This document shows, one piece after another, positions 23,751-36,934 of a DNA stretch of 64,000 nt. Below the pieces are notes generated by a model. That model did no database searches. It was not told where the DNA came from and saw only the letters and a program-made list of their open reading frames with translations. Location: contig WTPW01001067.1 of assembly GCA_009809945.1 (NCBI GenBank), positions 187,278 to 251,277 on the forward strand, read 5' to 3'. Within the stretch, counting starts at the first letter, position 1. Every line of letters starts with the position of its first letter. A program made the translations under genes and the position numbers. Origin of the DNA: Gigaspora margarita. Lineage: Eukaryota; Glomeromycota; Glomeromycetes; Diversisporales; Gigasporaceae.

Positions 23751-24300
23751 AGTATATTCTTTTAGTAAGTGTACCTTGTTAATATTCCAAGATTTTGCAA
23801 GCTGAATGTTATTTTAATTCGCATAATACTATAATAAATAAAGGGTTTAGTGAAAGATTTGCCATTGAGAAATTTAATAATTTCCAAATACATGATGAAA
23901 TAAAAAATATTTTAACTCAAAAATTTATAATATGGAACAATTTGACAAAATACGTAGAGTATAATCTGTTAGCTGGAAATTTACAAATAGTAGATTTACA
24001 GTAGCATCTGGTAGCTTTATTTTTTCTTTAAAAAATGAGAAGATGATAGAATCAATTTAATCTGTTTGAATAATCTGATAATTACAAAATTTAAGTTTAT
24101 TTTTAATTACTCATTTTGCATTATAATATTTAAGAAATAAATACATTAATATATATATAAACAATAATGCATTTCTAATACTATAATATGTAATATATCA
24201 ATTTGATTTATATCGATCTTCCATGTTTTTTTAATTTGGGTAAAATCTGCTATTAAGTGGAATTGAATTCTCTAACTGAGTTAGTTTAGAATTTTGCTAT

Positions 24301-24465
24301 ATAAGTTAATTTGGAAACCACAAAAATTTGATTTCAACTTACAATATAAGTTGATTTGGAACCCACAAAAATTAGATTTCGATGTACAACATAAGTTGAT
24401 TTTGTACAATGTAAGTTGATTTGGAAACCACAAAATTTTGATTTCAACATACAACATATATATGG
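24301..24465. repeat. 45-bp tandem repeat
   Basis: Units beginning 'ataagttgatttggaaacca' recur at 24301, 24346 and 24391, with a shortened 20-bp step to 24411. Non-coding. Confidence 0.75.
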
Positions 24466-24954
24466 ACTTTATATTTATTAATACACGTTATATTTTAATA
24501 ATTTAGCATTCGAAAAACATCAAAATTCATCAAAAGCAACCAAAAATTGCAGATTTTAGACTATCAAAGCAAATAAATAAAATGTTGATGATTTTAAACT
24601 TAATTCTCATTGAATTCTGGCTTTATTACTATATTGATATGGATACAAACATGCCAAGAAGTTTTTACATTTAGTATTAGAGTAATTCTTTGTATCTATA
24701 TTAATAAAGATTTTTAATTTGAATTGCTCATAGAATCCTGGAATGCTTTATTGAATAAGCTAAGTGATACATGGGATGAAGGTCTTTGGTAGGTATGAAT
24801 TTGATGATACATTTGTAATAGGATTATGATCTGAATTGCTCATGGAACCAGAATGCATGGAATAGAGAATATGTACCAAATATTTATTATTATAAAATTG
24901 TGTAATTTTAATTATTTTAATTGTAATACAATCATATAAAGTTTTAATTGTACA

Positions 24955-25075
24955 ATAAAATGATTGTACAATAGTATGATTGTACAATGGCATGATTGTA
25001 TAATGGTATGATTGTACAATAGTGTGATTGTACAATAGTATAATTGTATAATGGTATGAATATATAATAATTGTA
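24955..25075. repeat. 16-bp minisatellite
   Basis: About seven imperfect copies of 'atgattgtacaatagt'. The overlapping minus-strand frames (YNHTIVQS-type peptides) are products of this repeat, not a gene. Confidence 0.85.
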
Positions 25076-25255
25076 TAGTAATATAGTTGTATAAGAAATT
25101 TTGTAATAAGCTGTAAAATATAAATATAATAGTTAAAATAATCAAAATTATAAAAATATTTAATAAAATTTAATAAAAATAGTTTGTAACTTATTTTTAT
25201 TTAATTATATATAATTATTAAATAATAAATTTTTTTAGTTTTAATAATAGAAATT

Positions 25256-28125
25256 ATGGATATAACAGAAGAAAATATTGATAATCAATTAATGGAAGAA
25301 GATGAAGAAGAAATAAAAATAAATTGTTTATTTAAAAATTTAGTAGAAAAATATAAAAATACAGATTTTCAATTAATTGAATGTGAAACCAAAGCAGACC
25401 AAAAAATACATGGTGCAANAGGATCAAAAGTTATTCAAAAATTAAATCTTTTAGTTCAATATTATTCTGAATTAGAAAACATNCTAGGATCTTTAGATCA
25501 ATATATTATATGTGAAAAGCATTATAATCAAGTTATTAGAAATGATAATTTTATTAAAAGATTACAAAATAATTTACAATTTTCAACTTCTATAAATAAA
25601 GAATTCAATAGTTTAAAGAAGAATTAAAAAAAATTACAAATCAACTAAATGAATGTGAACAACAAAGATTATTTGATATAGATTTGATTAAAGAATTAGA
25701 AACTAAAAATAATCAATTAATAGTTAAAAATAATCAATTAATAAATAAAAATAATCAATTAAAAGAAATAATTAGTAATTTTAATAATCAACAAATTCGT
25801 ATTAAAACTATTAAAGAAATAGCTCAAAAAGAAAGAAAAAATTTTATGATGATTTAATAAATTTAAAAGATAATCAAGAAAGATTTAGTTTAGAAAATTT
25901 ATTATTATATACACCTTTAGATTGGCTTTCTAAATGTAATTCAGTTATTGTTAAATTTATAAAAATTATTACATATAATGAAAATAAAAATCAACTTATT
26001 GGTAAAAAATTATTTAAATGTGCAATTGCAATTGATGCTATTTATGGAACAAGAAATTTAAAATATGTTTTAGCAATCAATTTAGCCGCTTCAGCAATTA
26101 AATATATATTTGCAAGATCTAAATCTATTATTGATATTAATAATCATATTATTAGTTCTAGAAGTTATTCAAAATTTGTTAAATAGTTATAAAATTTAGC
26201 TAGTAAACAAGTAATATTTCCTGAAGGTCTTGTATTTTTAGCTTTTGATAATGAACAAAAAGGACAAAAAAATTATTTAGATCATGGATATAATACAGTT
26301 ATCTTTTATATAGTTACAAGTTTTGCTACTTTTCAATATGATCAAAATAATAATATGCAATTTAATCAAGATCCTTGGTTATATCTGAACTTACACAAGA
26401 ACAATACAAAAGTTTATTTTATTTAAATTTAGAGATGAAAAATGAAATTGATCAAGAGCTTCATAAGTATTTACAAATTATTATAGATGAACTTATTGAA
26501 GAAAAAAATCAACCAAGTAGTTTAATAAATAAATTAATNAATGATAATNAGCAAACTGGATCTATTAAAAAATGTTTAGTTTGTCAAACTTCTAATATTA
26601 ATAACAAAAAACAATTATGTCCTAATTGTAATACAAAACTACNAANAATTAATGAATTAAAACTATTAAANGAACNATTAGAAGTGGCAAATAATACTNA
26701 AAAATCTTATANATTTACTTCATATANTTTTAATAAATTAGATAAACAAATAGCTTTAAAAAATAAGACTAATATACCACAAATATTTATTTCTGATCCA
26801 AAAAATATTAATCCAAATTCAGTTGCAAATCTTAAAAAACTTCTTGTTCATATTGAAGAAATATCTGGAATTAAAGAAAATAAACGCAAATGAATTGTAG
26901 TTATATGTAATGGAATACCATATCAACGAATTCAAAAAATAAAAAAAGATTACTCATGGCTTATTTTATTATCTGGACCACTACATNAAGAAATGAATAN
27001 NTTAAAAGCCTTTGTTGAATTGAATTGGNATATTGATATTAAAAATTTTGCTCAATNTCAAGGATATCAAACTAAAANACAACTTNAATATTTTAAAAAA
27101 TGTTCTGATCATCATAAAGCTTGGGATTCAATATGTAATATTTATAGACATGCAATGAGTTTAGAGTTAGTATGGCCATATATTGTTGAAAATAATAATT
27201 CTTTTGTTCAGGGATATTTAACATGGGCACAAAATCAAACTAGCTCTTTATTTAAATTAAAATATGAACAAATATTTTATTATTTACAATTAATTATTAA
27301 TTTTTGTATTGGAGTTCGTACAAATAGATCACTATTAAGAATTGTAGCTAGAAGAATATTTTAACCTATTTTGTTAGCTCGACAACATCCAATTTATCAA
27401 TTAATTGAAGCAACTGATGAAGAACAAATGTTAAAATTAAAACCTAAAATTTATAATTTAATACAAAAAAATATGGTAATTTCTTGATCAGGATTATTAG
27501 ATCAACATTAAGGTCTTGATGCAATACTTGAAGAAATAAATAAAGCTCTTAAATCTTTAATTCCTCCTATTCCTTCACAATATTATTGGGAAGTTGCTGC
27601 ATGTAAATGTATGAAATTTATTAAATTATATAATAATATTTTTAATTTAATAAATTATCATGAAAGTAATTTTTGTAAAAAATATACAAGACCTGATTTT
27701 GCAGTTGAATCCTGCAGATTAGAATAAAAATAAGAAAAACAAACTTTTTAGATCCTAATAACAATAATTTTCAGAGTATTAATAGTGAATAGAAATTAAG
27801 TGAAGAAATAAAAAAATTTAGCGAACTTGCACAAGCAAAAAGAATTGAATTTATTCAAAAAGTACTAATTGATAAAAATTCAACTAAAACTGGCATCCAA
27901 TTCCTATTACAACTGAAGAAGCAAATTTTCAAAATTCTAAAAAATCTTTAGCAAAACAAGAAATTTTAGCAATAATTAAATCTTTAATTCTATATTTAAA
28001 TGATATGGATCGTTACAATTTAAAAATTTATCAACTTTATCTCATAATAATTTAGTAATAACTCTTCAAGAAATTAAAAATATTTTAGCTAAAATAATAT
28101 TAATTTTAGTGAAGAAATATAAATA
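25256..28125 (+). pseudogene. Decayed zinc-ribbon protein of repeated family
   Basis: A protein-like signal starts at MDITEENIDNQLMEEDEEEI and continues for nearly 2.9 kb across frameshifts (near 25612, 25850, 26380 and 27890) and in-frame stops. In order: an acidic N terminus; a block ending YIICEKHYNQVI; a coiled-coil with NNQLI repeats (25690-25765); a zinc ribbon CLVC-x(12)-CPNC near 26574-26635; and a conserved block with VVICNGIPYQRIQKIKK, KYEQIFYYLQ, ARQHPIYQLIEA and ALKSLIPPIPSQYYWE. Stops replace expected W (TGG to TGA, about 26891), R (CGA to TGA, about 27486) and Q (CAA to TAA). About 17 ambiguous bases lie in it, as expected for a collapsed multicopy family. It resembles large, transposon-like families of hypothetical proteins in arbuscular mycorrhizal fungi; function unknown. 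Confidence 0.7.
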
Positions 28126-28239
28126 TATACTATATATAAATAAATTTAAATTTTTATATAATAAATTTTTTAATTTATAATTATCATAGTATAATATAAA
28201 AAAAACAATAATATTTTAATTTTTAAATAATGCTTTTCT

Positions 28240-28765
28240 ATTGATTTTAGTAATACAAATTTTTTAATTGCTTAGTTAATAGATTATTTTATTTAACTAA
28301 TTTATTAATTAATTTTATTTAACTAATTAATTAATTGACTAATTAATTAATCAACTAATTAATAAGTTAATTTATTAATTGATCTAATAATTGTAGATTA
28401 ATTAACTAATTAATTAAACAACTAATTAATTAGTTGAATAAAATAATAAATAAAAATTAGTAGAATATACTAGTGATACAAATTGAAAAAATTTTTTTAA
28501 TTAATTAGTTAATAGATTATTTATTTAACAATTGATTAATTAATTTTATTTAACTACCGGTAATCAATTAATTGACTAATTAAATAATAATAATTAGTTG
28601 GTCAATCAATTAATCAACAAATCAACTGGTTAATTAATTGACTAGTTGATTAATTAACTAATCAACTAGTCAATTAATTGACTAATTGACTAGTCAATTA
28701 ACTAACTAATTGATATATCAATTAATTAATTAGTTGACCAATTGATTAATTAATTAGTCAACTAA
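28240..28765. repeat. ttaattaa/ttgact low-complexity tract
   Basis: Dense reiteration of TTAATTAA, TTAATTGACTAATT and TTGATTAATT words forming many overlapping hairpins. A shorter similar tract lies at 29265-29470. Confidence 0.75.
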
Positions 28766-28892
28766 TTGATTATATTACAAAAACCTCTGTTTTTTAAAAT
28801 ATTGCTAAAAGATAGTTATAGTACAGTATTATAACAGTCTTGTTACAATATTTAAAAAATTTTTATATAATTTTTATAATATTAATTTTAGA

Positions 28893-29058
28893 TTACAATT
28901 TAGGTTCATATAGGTGTTTAAAACATATTGGTAAACTGATAGCTTAAGAAAAAAATTAATAAAATTATAGAATAAATTTTCTATAGCTCTATTAATATTT
29001 TTATTGGGCTATTGGTGTACCAATATATCTTGAACACCTATATAAACCCAAGTTGTAA
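28893..29058. repeat. Foldback repeat
   Basis: Arms 'gttcatataggtgtttaaaa' (28903) and 'gaacacctatataaaccc' (29031), with inner 'tattggtaaact' and 'ttggtgtaccaat'. Non-coding. Confidence 0.65.
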
Positions 29059-29489
29059 TTTAAAGATCTCCTATTTTTACCAAATATTATTTTAAACCAA
29101 GTTCATATTAGGATCACATAATGCTAATTTGATTCTGATTTGCTATAAGTTCTATATCAAAATTATATTGGTTTTCTTTTTTCATAAACTTCTTGTAACA
29201 ACATTTAAAAAAATTCAAAATTTCTGCAATATAATTGACTAAGTTAAATTTGTAAAGTTCAAATTAATTAGTTGTCAACTTTACAACTAATTGATTAATT
29301 TAATTTCCAATTTGTATCACTAATATATATATAAATTAGCAACAACTAGATGATATTTTTAAATGATTGACTAATTAATCAACCAATCAACTAATAACTA
29401 AACAATTGTTCAACTAGTCAATTAATCAATTAGTTGAACAATTAATTAGTTAATTAGTCAATTAATTATATTAGCAAATTGTTTTTTTT

Positions 29490-29865
29490 ATAAAATCTAC
29501 ATAGATCTACAACTTTATATAAATATTATATAGATTACTAAATAAAAATTATATATTAATTTTTATATATTATTAAATATAGAATTTATATAAAATCTAT
29601 TTAAACTTATATAAAAATAATTTTATAAAAAAACTTATATAAATATTATATTTATAAATATTATATACTATAACATAGATTTTATGTATTAATAAATTTT
29701 ATATATAACTTTTATATTGTAAAATTTAAATATAAATGTTATATATCATAAAATTTAGATAAAATTATTATATATTAATAAATTTTACATATATATAATT
29801 TTTTATATAACCTTTATATATTATAAAATTTAAATAAATTTTTATATAAATTTTAAGAAATAGTA
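29490..29865. other. Very A/T-rich tract, no gene
   Basis: Over 90% A+T, made of 'ttatatataa' and 'aaatttatat' words; no features beyond composition. Confidence 0.5.
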
Positions 29866-29869
29866 ATAT

Positions 29870-29965
29870 CTCAAAATTTTACTAGGGTAACCCTGTCATA
29901 TTTTTAATTAAAAATGCTTTCTCATAATTTTATCCTAATGCCAACTCCAATTCCAATCCTAACTT
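29870..29965. repeat. Telomere-like module
   Basis: 'ttactagggtaaccctgtc', 'aaaaatgctttctc' and a degenerate ccaactccaattccaatcctaac tract, matching 5780-5915 and reversed 56040-56240. Confidence 0.55.
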
Positions 29966-30251
29966 TAATTAAACTTTTATTTTATTTGGCTAAACACATT
30001 TTTATATTTATAAATTTTTATTATATAACTGTTAAATAAATATTAAAATTATATTTATGTATAAATTATGCTATGTAAGTTTACATTGGGTTTATAGATC
30101 TATGTATAATTTTTAAATATAATTTATATAAAATTTCTATATAGATATATATAAAAATAATTTCATAATATAACTAAGTTGGGTTTTGTAAAATTCAAAT
30201 TGATTAGTTGTTAACTTTACAACTAATCAATTAATTTGATTTTTTATATTA

Positions 30252-30803
30252 CTGTATATTCCCGAAAATAAGCTGCCTATTTTTGTGTACGATTTTAAGT
30301 AAAAAAAATAGGGGTAGCTTATTTTTGGGTAAAAGAGGTTTTTAGTGATTGTAAGTAGTCACTACATAGTAAAGTCAAAATTTTACTATGTAAATCGATC
30401 AAAATCGCTTAAGTAAATTTATTAAAGATATCAAAATATATATACTTCAAAATTTTCATGCAAATCGGAGAACTTTTTATTATTTGAGTTTTAATTTTTA
30501 CGTTTGTCATATATATTTTTTAAAAATTTTTTAATTTTTTCATCAAACATAAAAATTAAAACTCAAATAATAAAAAGTTCTCCGATTTGCATAAAAATTT
30601 TAGAGTATATGCATTTTGATCTTCGAATTAAGTTTACTTAAGTGATTATGAATGATTTACATAGTAAAATTTAGCCTTTACTATGTAGCGACCATCATCG
30701 ATCATAGGTAGCTTATTTTCGAGTAAAAGAGGTTTTTATGTTTTTTGATTTAAACAGGAGGAGTAGCTTATTTTTGGAATAGCTTATTTTTGGGAATATA
30801 CGG
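30252..30803. mobile_element. AATAAGC-family foldback with TA target
   Basis: TA at 30250-30251 and 30804-30805; ends CYGTATATTCCC followed by 'aaaataagct'. The arms (about 250 bp) include 'ctacatagtaaagtc', 'agtaaattt' and 'ctccgatttgca'. Related copies: 38070-38591, 35089-35305, 57131-57307 and the core at 36185-36545. Confidence 0.85.
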
Positions 30804-31394
30804 TAAATTTAAAAAAAGAATTTTTTTAATTTATAATAATTTTTATTATTAATTATTTTAATACAGTAATATACAGATTTATCTAAAAAATTTATTTAAT
30901 TATATACTAAATTTATTTATAAATTCTTATTTCATATAATCATCAATTCTTTTACTTAACTCCTTGAATTATTATCTTCGAATTATATGCCCAATTGTAG
31001 CTGATATATAAGAGATCTAATTAGATGTGTCAAAGAGTAAAAAAGATAGGTTAACTAGTAGGAAAAATGGGTAAATGTATTGTTATTATAGATCGTAGTG
31101 CAATAATTTTTTTGGGGGGATCAATATAATTTTGTTAAACTTGAGGAGGTAAATTTAACCAACACGCTGTAATAACTTAACGCATTTATATAACAAACTA
31201 TAATGCAAGAAATTAAATCTTCAAATTGTTCATTATAATTACAATATAAAATAAAATTGTAATTAGTACTTGAAAAATATTTTAACAAAACGATTTACAA
31301 CTCTTTTCAATGATCACTTGTACACATAATTTCCAAAAATTTTTTTAAAAATTTTTTTATATAATCCAAAGATCTGAAACCATAAAACAGCATC

Positions 31395-32322
31395 TATTAT
31401 TTAGGGATAGAGGTCATAGACTATCTGCTAGTAGTTTCAGAGTTCATCACTTACCGCGGGAATGGCACTTGTCGTTTAGAGGCAAAGTTCATAGACTGCC
31501 TGCTGACAAGCTCAGAGTTTATCACTTACCGAAAAGAAATAACGAGGACCCTTCAATAGGAGGAAGTAAGAGGATATGAAGTTTTTAAAGAAACAACCAC
31601 ACTCCTTTACCAATACAAGTGAAAATACCGGTGTCGATAGTTTCGATATTTTGGAAATTTCAAAAGTGGGCTTTTNGGCGTACCCNCTNCAAAAGATCAG
31701 CAGTGTTTACTCNGTCCAAATTGGNAAGGCACNGACNATACTGGAATCACNGTCACGTGAGATCACTTGGAGAAACTGCTTGGGATATTTCCAGAACTTT
31801 TTTTTTTCTTTTCATGTTTTTAGTGTAGGTCAGACTACATCGTTCTTTTTTTTGCTTTTTTCATCTTCATTCAGTTATAATTGAATTACATTTAGGACTT
31901 TTTCTTTGTTTTCTTCTTCTTTTGTTTTTTGTTTTTTTTTTATTTCCCTGTTTCGTTTTCTAAACATGTATATTTTCTTTTGTAAACATGGCATATATTT
32001 TTCTTTTCTTATATGAGAGTAAGGGATAAACTATTCTGCCCGGATCTAGGTGGAAGAAGTTTTAAAGAAAGGATAGGTAGTCCTNACAAGGCATACAANN
32101 GCCAGTTAGTGATNATCNGGGNCTAATCATTTGATTANAAAATTCTTAGTTAGTTAAGGATCTGAGGTGAAACAGAAAGTTGTTATGGCAGGTCGCATTG
32201 GGCATTAGCTTGGTGAATCTTTATTAGATAGAACAATAGACAGGTAGAATATACGACAGTGTAATTTACTTTGTAGTTCAAATAATTAATAAAGATAGGA
32301 CTGCTGAATATAAAAAAAAAAA
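31395..32322 (+). mobile_element. Poly(A)-tailed retro-like segment
   Basis: A richer-G+C block that begins with two ~70-bp direct repeats ('catagactgcctgctgacaa', 'agagtttatcacttaccg') at 31401-31533, continues through an open frame without a family match (31576-31884), a T/C-rich tract (31795-31975) and an 'aataaagata' signal, and ends in about 12 A residues at 32311-32322. The terminal A run after a polyadenylation-like signal suggests a reverse-transcribed element or retrocopy. About 18 ambiguous bases suggest it is multicopy. No reverse transcriptase is visible, and no target duplication was found. Confidence 0.5.
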
Positions 32323-32723
32323 ATGAAAAATATTTTAAAAATACTTTATTCTAGTAAATGTACTTACTTTTTTAATTATCTGATATTATCATAGTTCTGA
32401 TGTGTCATTTTAGCCAAAATCTGAATACAATCATGTGATTTACAACACCTTCATTAATAATTGTAACAGATTATATTAAATCAGATCCAATTCTTTGCTA
32501 TAAGTGGAAATGGGATCTAAGTGGATTCGTAATTATTATATAAATAAAAAGTTACCAAGGTTGAAACTTTTCTAGACCCCAATGAATCAAAGAAAAAGTT
32601 ACTATAAAACTGGCATTGAGGGTTGATTTATTATATGCACAACTAGGCAATTCTGAATCTATTTAAATTCTGTCTCTACTTACAACATATAAGATCAAAT
32701 AGATGACCATTTGACAATAATTC

Positions 32724-32866
32724 TGAAGCAGTATTGGAAATCACATGTTCATAGTGAATATAAGGTCTCTATTTATGTTCACATTTGTGAACATAAATAA
32801 TTTTGTCTAATTAATTAAAAAAATATATATTCACAAAAATTGTATGAATTTCCAATACTGCTCCAA
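32724..32866. repeat. MITE-like foldback
   Basis: Ends 'gaagcagtattggaaat' and 'atttccaatactgctcc', with inner hairpin 'ttatgttcacatttgtgaac'. The minus-strand peptide 32831-33028 ends within this terminus. Confidence 0.7.
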
Positions 32867-33028
32867 AACTACAAATATTGGGTAAACCTCTGCCCAATAG
32901 AATCTCTGGTGCAAGGTTCTATACATACCACCTTCTGCATCATTTTTATTTGTCTTTTTAGATGATCCATGTTTCCATCTTCCTAATAATGCTACCTGTT
33001 CATTCAAGACAAATAAATCTGGTAACAA
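32831..33028 (-). pseudogene. Coding-like relic, unidentified
   Basis: A 65-residue minus-strand frame reads VALLGRWKHGSSKKTNKNDA then GGMYRTLHQRFYWAEVYPIF. The composition looks protein-like, and 'MYRTLHQRFYW' loosely recalls the zinc-binding region of retroviral-type integrases in LTR elements, without the zinc ligands. The last residues come from the adjacent MITE terminus. No start, no continuation, no firm family. Confidence 0.3.
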
Positions 33029-33189
33029 TTTTAATTAAATTATCACCTGTTTTCAAATCAAATCAATTCAATAGTAAGAATAGTAATGATAATAAAATTC
33101 GTAGGTTAACCTTATTACCTCTATTGTTACTCATATTAAAACCAGGACCCACAAGAGGTTCTGAAGTAAATCCAGAATTTATGTGACTA

Positions 33190-34190
33190 CTTGTACAATA
33201 ATTGTAAATACCACTTATCATTGTTGGTAATAATATTGTTAAGAATTATGTCAGAAATCAGATATGGCAATTAAATGTATCTTTAAAATATTGAAAAAAT
33301 TATCATCGTGGTTGCGAATCGATGATACCAAGACCAAATTTTTGAACCCTTGCAAATAAACAATAACATAAATAGTGATACTAAAATAATTTATCTAAAA
33401 AAAAAAATTCTTCATTATTACATAAACTATATAAACTATAACCAAATTTTTCAAATAAAAATTGAAACATACTAGCAAAATGATGCTTTGACTTAACAAT
33501 CCAATTTGTTGAAGATTGAAAATGGAAGTGCAAGATAAATCATACAATATTTCTTTTTATTTACCTGCCATTTAATATTTAAATAAAAATATAAACGTAA
33601 TACTTGAAATGATTTTATACTCACGACACTATTATTTTCTGAAATTACTACCATGGCAGATTCGAATACTATTTATTTTTTTTGTCCTCAGCTATTCTAC
33701 TAGAATCACCGTATTCAATACATTTTAATATAACAGAATTATAAATACTGAAATAAGTAAGTGTTCATAAGTTTGAATAACTTATTATAAATAAATGATC
33801 TTATACTCATGCACCTCATAATTTTTTTATATTTAATACTTATAGCAGATTAGAAACATTCTTCATATTATATTATTATTCTACTAAATCATAGTTTACA
33901 TACTTTCTTTCTATACATATACCTTTTAAATACTATTCGAGTACTTCTCCATTCTTATTCTTGGATGTGCTTACTATTTGAATACAACCCAAATGTTTTT
34001 TTTTCTAGAATCTTAAGGTTATTGTAATTAGTGAACTATGCGACGAAATATACAACAATTATGATAAAAACAAAATATAGTTTACTTGTCGCAAAAAAGT
34101 TTTATGGAAATACCATTTCTTGTCTAGTACAGAGTAGAGTGTAACCGTCCTATAAATTGCTATAGATCAGCTAACCTATGCGTTTAAAAT
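33190..34190. other. Intergenic DNA, no gene seen
   Basis: A/T-rich, no long inverted repeat, no defensible frame. Parts of 32380-34540 resemble 61280-62110, suggesting an old duplicated non-coding block. Confidence 0.45.
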
Positions 34191-34194
34191 AACT

Positions 34195-34540
34195 ACTGTG
34201 TTAGTTTTTTTTATATTTAACAAAAAAAAATTTTTTTAATGTTAGCATTCTTCACAGATCTTAGCATATAAAACTTTAACTATAAAAATACGTATTTGTT
34301 CTTCATTTAATTACAAAATAACAGCCTTATTAACTGTTAGGGATTAGGGCAGATTCTGAAACTATGTATCAAAAATAATGTATATTAGTATTTTTTTTTT
34401 GTGTGTGCTTATAAAAAAAATTTTTTTATATTTAACAACTTCTGCAAGTTTTTACATATAGAAATCTATTCTAGAAAATTCTTTAATACTTCATCGATCA
34501 ATTACTAAATTTGGTAATATCTGAGACTGTATTATACAAA
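34195..34540. repeat. ~180-bp tandem repeat, 2 copies
   Basis: Two units each contain an 'aaaaaaaaatttttttt' switch, 'ttagcatataaaa/tttacatata' and 'aataac...ttatta'. They are homologous to the array at 61640-62110 ('gggcagattctgaaact'). Confidence 0.6.
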
Positions 34541-35088
34541 TCATATCACCCAATCATATTGCAGTGTAAAATAGGTAATACAATTTAATACAATTATTTA
34601 TATTGTTAGTCTAAACGTTACATTGTAGCTAAATGATAGATGAATTTTTTTATAATATAGCATAGATTTTTTTTGTTATTTTTTGGATTATATAACATAC
34701 TACCATGGCGATTTATTGCTACCTGATCAACCAATTAAACTGCAGGATCAGGTGTAATGTAAAATCAAAATGATTATGATATTTTTCAAAAATCAACTAT
34801 AACGTAAAATTTTATCTATAAACCCATTTCTTGTGCTTTAATGAAAAAATTTTTTTACAATATTTTGGATTAGAACCTTTTTGCTAAAATATGCCACTTC
34901 AATCCTAACCTAAACTAATGAGTTGATTTATAGTTTTGATTTTCATTATACCAGATTTTATATAGTATGTGATCATTGCTATAGTGGTATTTTACTAATT
35001 TTTTTTTTACTTATTTATAATTTTTTTATTTAATTTTTCTACCTTATTGTTTTTTTTTTATTTTTACTTTATGTTTTTTTTTAAATTA

Positions 35089-35305
35089 CTGTATTCTATC
35101 ATGAATAAGCACCTCCTTTTTTGAAATTTTAAACTCAACATTCTTGATAACTATTTTATCAAACTTAATAAAAATTTATTTATTTAAATTTTATAGATCT
35201 ATAAAATTTAAATAAATAAATTTTTATTAAGTTTGATTAGATAGTTATCAAGAACGTTAAGTTTAAAATTTCAAAAAAGGGGTGCTTATTCATGATAGGA
35301 TACAG
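35089..35305. mobile_element. Short AATAAGC-family foldback
   Basis: TA at 35087-35088 and 35306-35307; ends CTGTATYCTATCATGAATAA on both sides; arms meet at 'atagatctat' near 35200. Related to 30252-30803 by its terminal CTGTAT...AATAAGC. Confidence 0.85.
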
Positions 35306-35586
35306 TATATATTTATTTTTATTAACCCATTATATTATTTATTTTTTATTTATTTTTGTTATTTTAAAGTTTTTCTTTCAGGTGAGTAGTTAATTGGGGT
35401 AGATAGATGGGGCAAATATATTCTTTTATGGTAGCAAATAGATTTTTTAAAGATGGATTTTTCATATGAGTAAGTTTTGTATATATGTACATATATACAA
35501 TAATGGGAATAAACAATAAATTTCTAGTTATTTCCAACTATTGAACTAAAAATTTACTTTTTTATTCCTACTATTGCATATTGTAC

Positions 35587-35654
35587 TAGAGATGCTATCT
35601 GGATTCTTTACAATAAAAATTAAACTAGTAAATATTGGATTGCATCTCTAGTAA
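35587..35654. repeat. 68-bp mini inverted repeat
   Basis: Ends 'ctagagatgc' and 'gcatctctag' around an A/T core. No target duplication is visible. Confidence 0.55.
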
Positions 35655-36058
35655 CATTAACAAAAAGAGTGTAGCTTATTTTTAGAATAAAAAAAATAAC
35701 TATTGTTTTTAGCTAGAAAACATGAGGTAGTTTATTTTTGGGTATTAGAAATTTTAGGTTTTTTGCTCAAAACCAAGAGGTAGCTTATTTTTAAAGTACT
35801 GTAAACTGCTATATAAACAACTTGGGTCTGGTACATTTCACCAAAAAAATTAATTAGTAAAAAGAAGAAAATAATTAGTAAAAATGAGGAGGAGGTCTGA
35901 TATGTGAGGGGCTGTTTATACAGCAGTTTATAGTAGCTTATTTTTAGAAATCTATAGTAGTCTTATATCAAAGTCTTGTAGTATAATTAAATAAATATAT
36001 CTTTGTCCAACTAAATATACTACTATTTAGTCTTTCAGGTCAATAGCATAGCAGTTAG

Positions 36059-36665
36059 AGGAGTGCAGTAAATCACGTAATTAGGGTTTACATAGGTCCG
36101 ACCCCCCTCCCCCCTGTGATAGACTATTGACCAATCAAATTTCATCTTTTTAATATTAAAAAAATTCAAAAATGTTTTTGACCCCACGTACGATAACAGT
36201 CGCTACATAGTAAAGTCAAAGTTTTACTATGTGAATCAATTAAAGTTGGTTAAGTAAACTTGTTCAGAAGATCAAAATACACTTATCCTAAAATTTTCAT
36301 CAGTATTAGAATACTTTTTATTATTTGACTTTTTGATTTTTATGTTTGACAAAAATTTTAAAATTTTTTTAAAAAATACATTCGATGAACGTAAAAATTA
36401 AAAGTTAAATAATAAAATCTTCTTCAATTTTGATAAAAATTTCAGGATATATGTATTTTGATATTCCAAACAAGTTTACTTAATCGATAATTATCGATTG
36501 ACACAGTAAAATTTAGACTTTACTATGTAGCAACTTTCAGCGAATTTTTATTATAATAAATACTTCAATATTATTGGCTGTTTTACTATATATATATATA
36601 TATATATGACGTGATAATTGGGGACCCCCTCCCCCCCAAAAAAATTACATGATTTTCTGCACTCC
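36059..36665. mobile_element. TIR element carrying foldback core
   Basis: Ends GGAGTGCAGTAAATCACGTA and, reversed, GGAGTGCAGAAAATCATGTA. Inside is a foldback (about 36185-36545) with 'ctacatagtaaagtc' and 'taagtaaacttgttcagaag' that belongs to the same family core as 30252-30803. C-runs ('acccccctcccccctg') flank it on both sides. No clear target duplication. Confidence 0.65.
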
Positions 36666-36934
36666 CCTTATGCTCCAAATATGCAAATCAGAAGATTGCT
36701 GATTCAATTTTTAATAATGGTAAAATATAAAGTTATGATGCAGGTCTTACTATATCAAAAACTAAAACACTGTAGGAACAGAAACATAGGATATCAATTA
36801 GCAGACTTTTATAATATAGTGCTGTAGTAGTTATAATCAAAATCTTGGATTGTTTCTGAGTCAGAATTGCTAATTTGAATAACTGAAGTCACAAGATATA
36901 TTAAGAGGCCAAAGTTTAAAAAGAACTTATAGTA

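Noticed and set aside
24760-25145. Two overlapping minus-strand frames with YNHTIVQS repeats
   Set aside because: Both are translations of the 16-bp minisatellite in different frames.
32831-33028. LTR-retrotransposon integrase
   Set aside because: Only a weak resemblance to the zinc-binding region, without its histidine/cysteine ligands or neighbouring domains; kept only as an unidentified relic.
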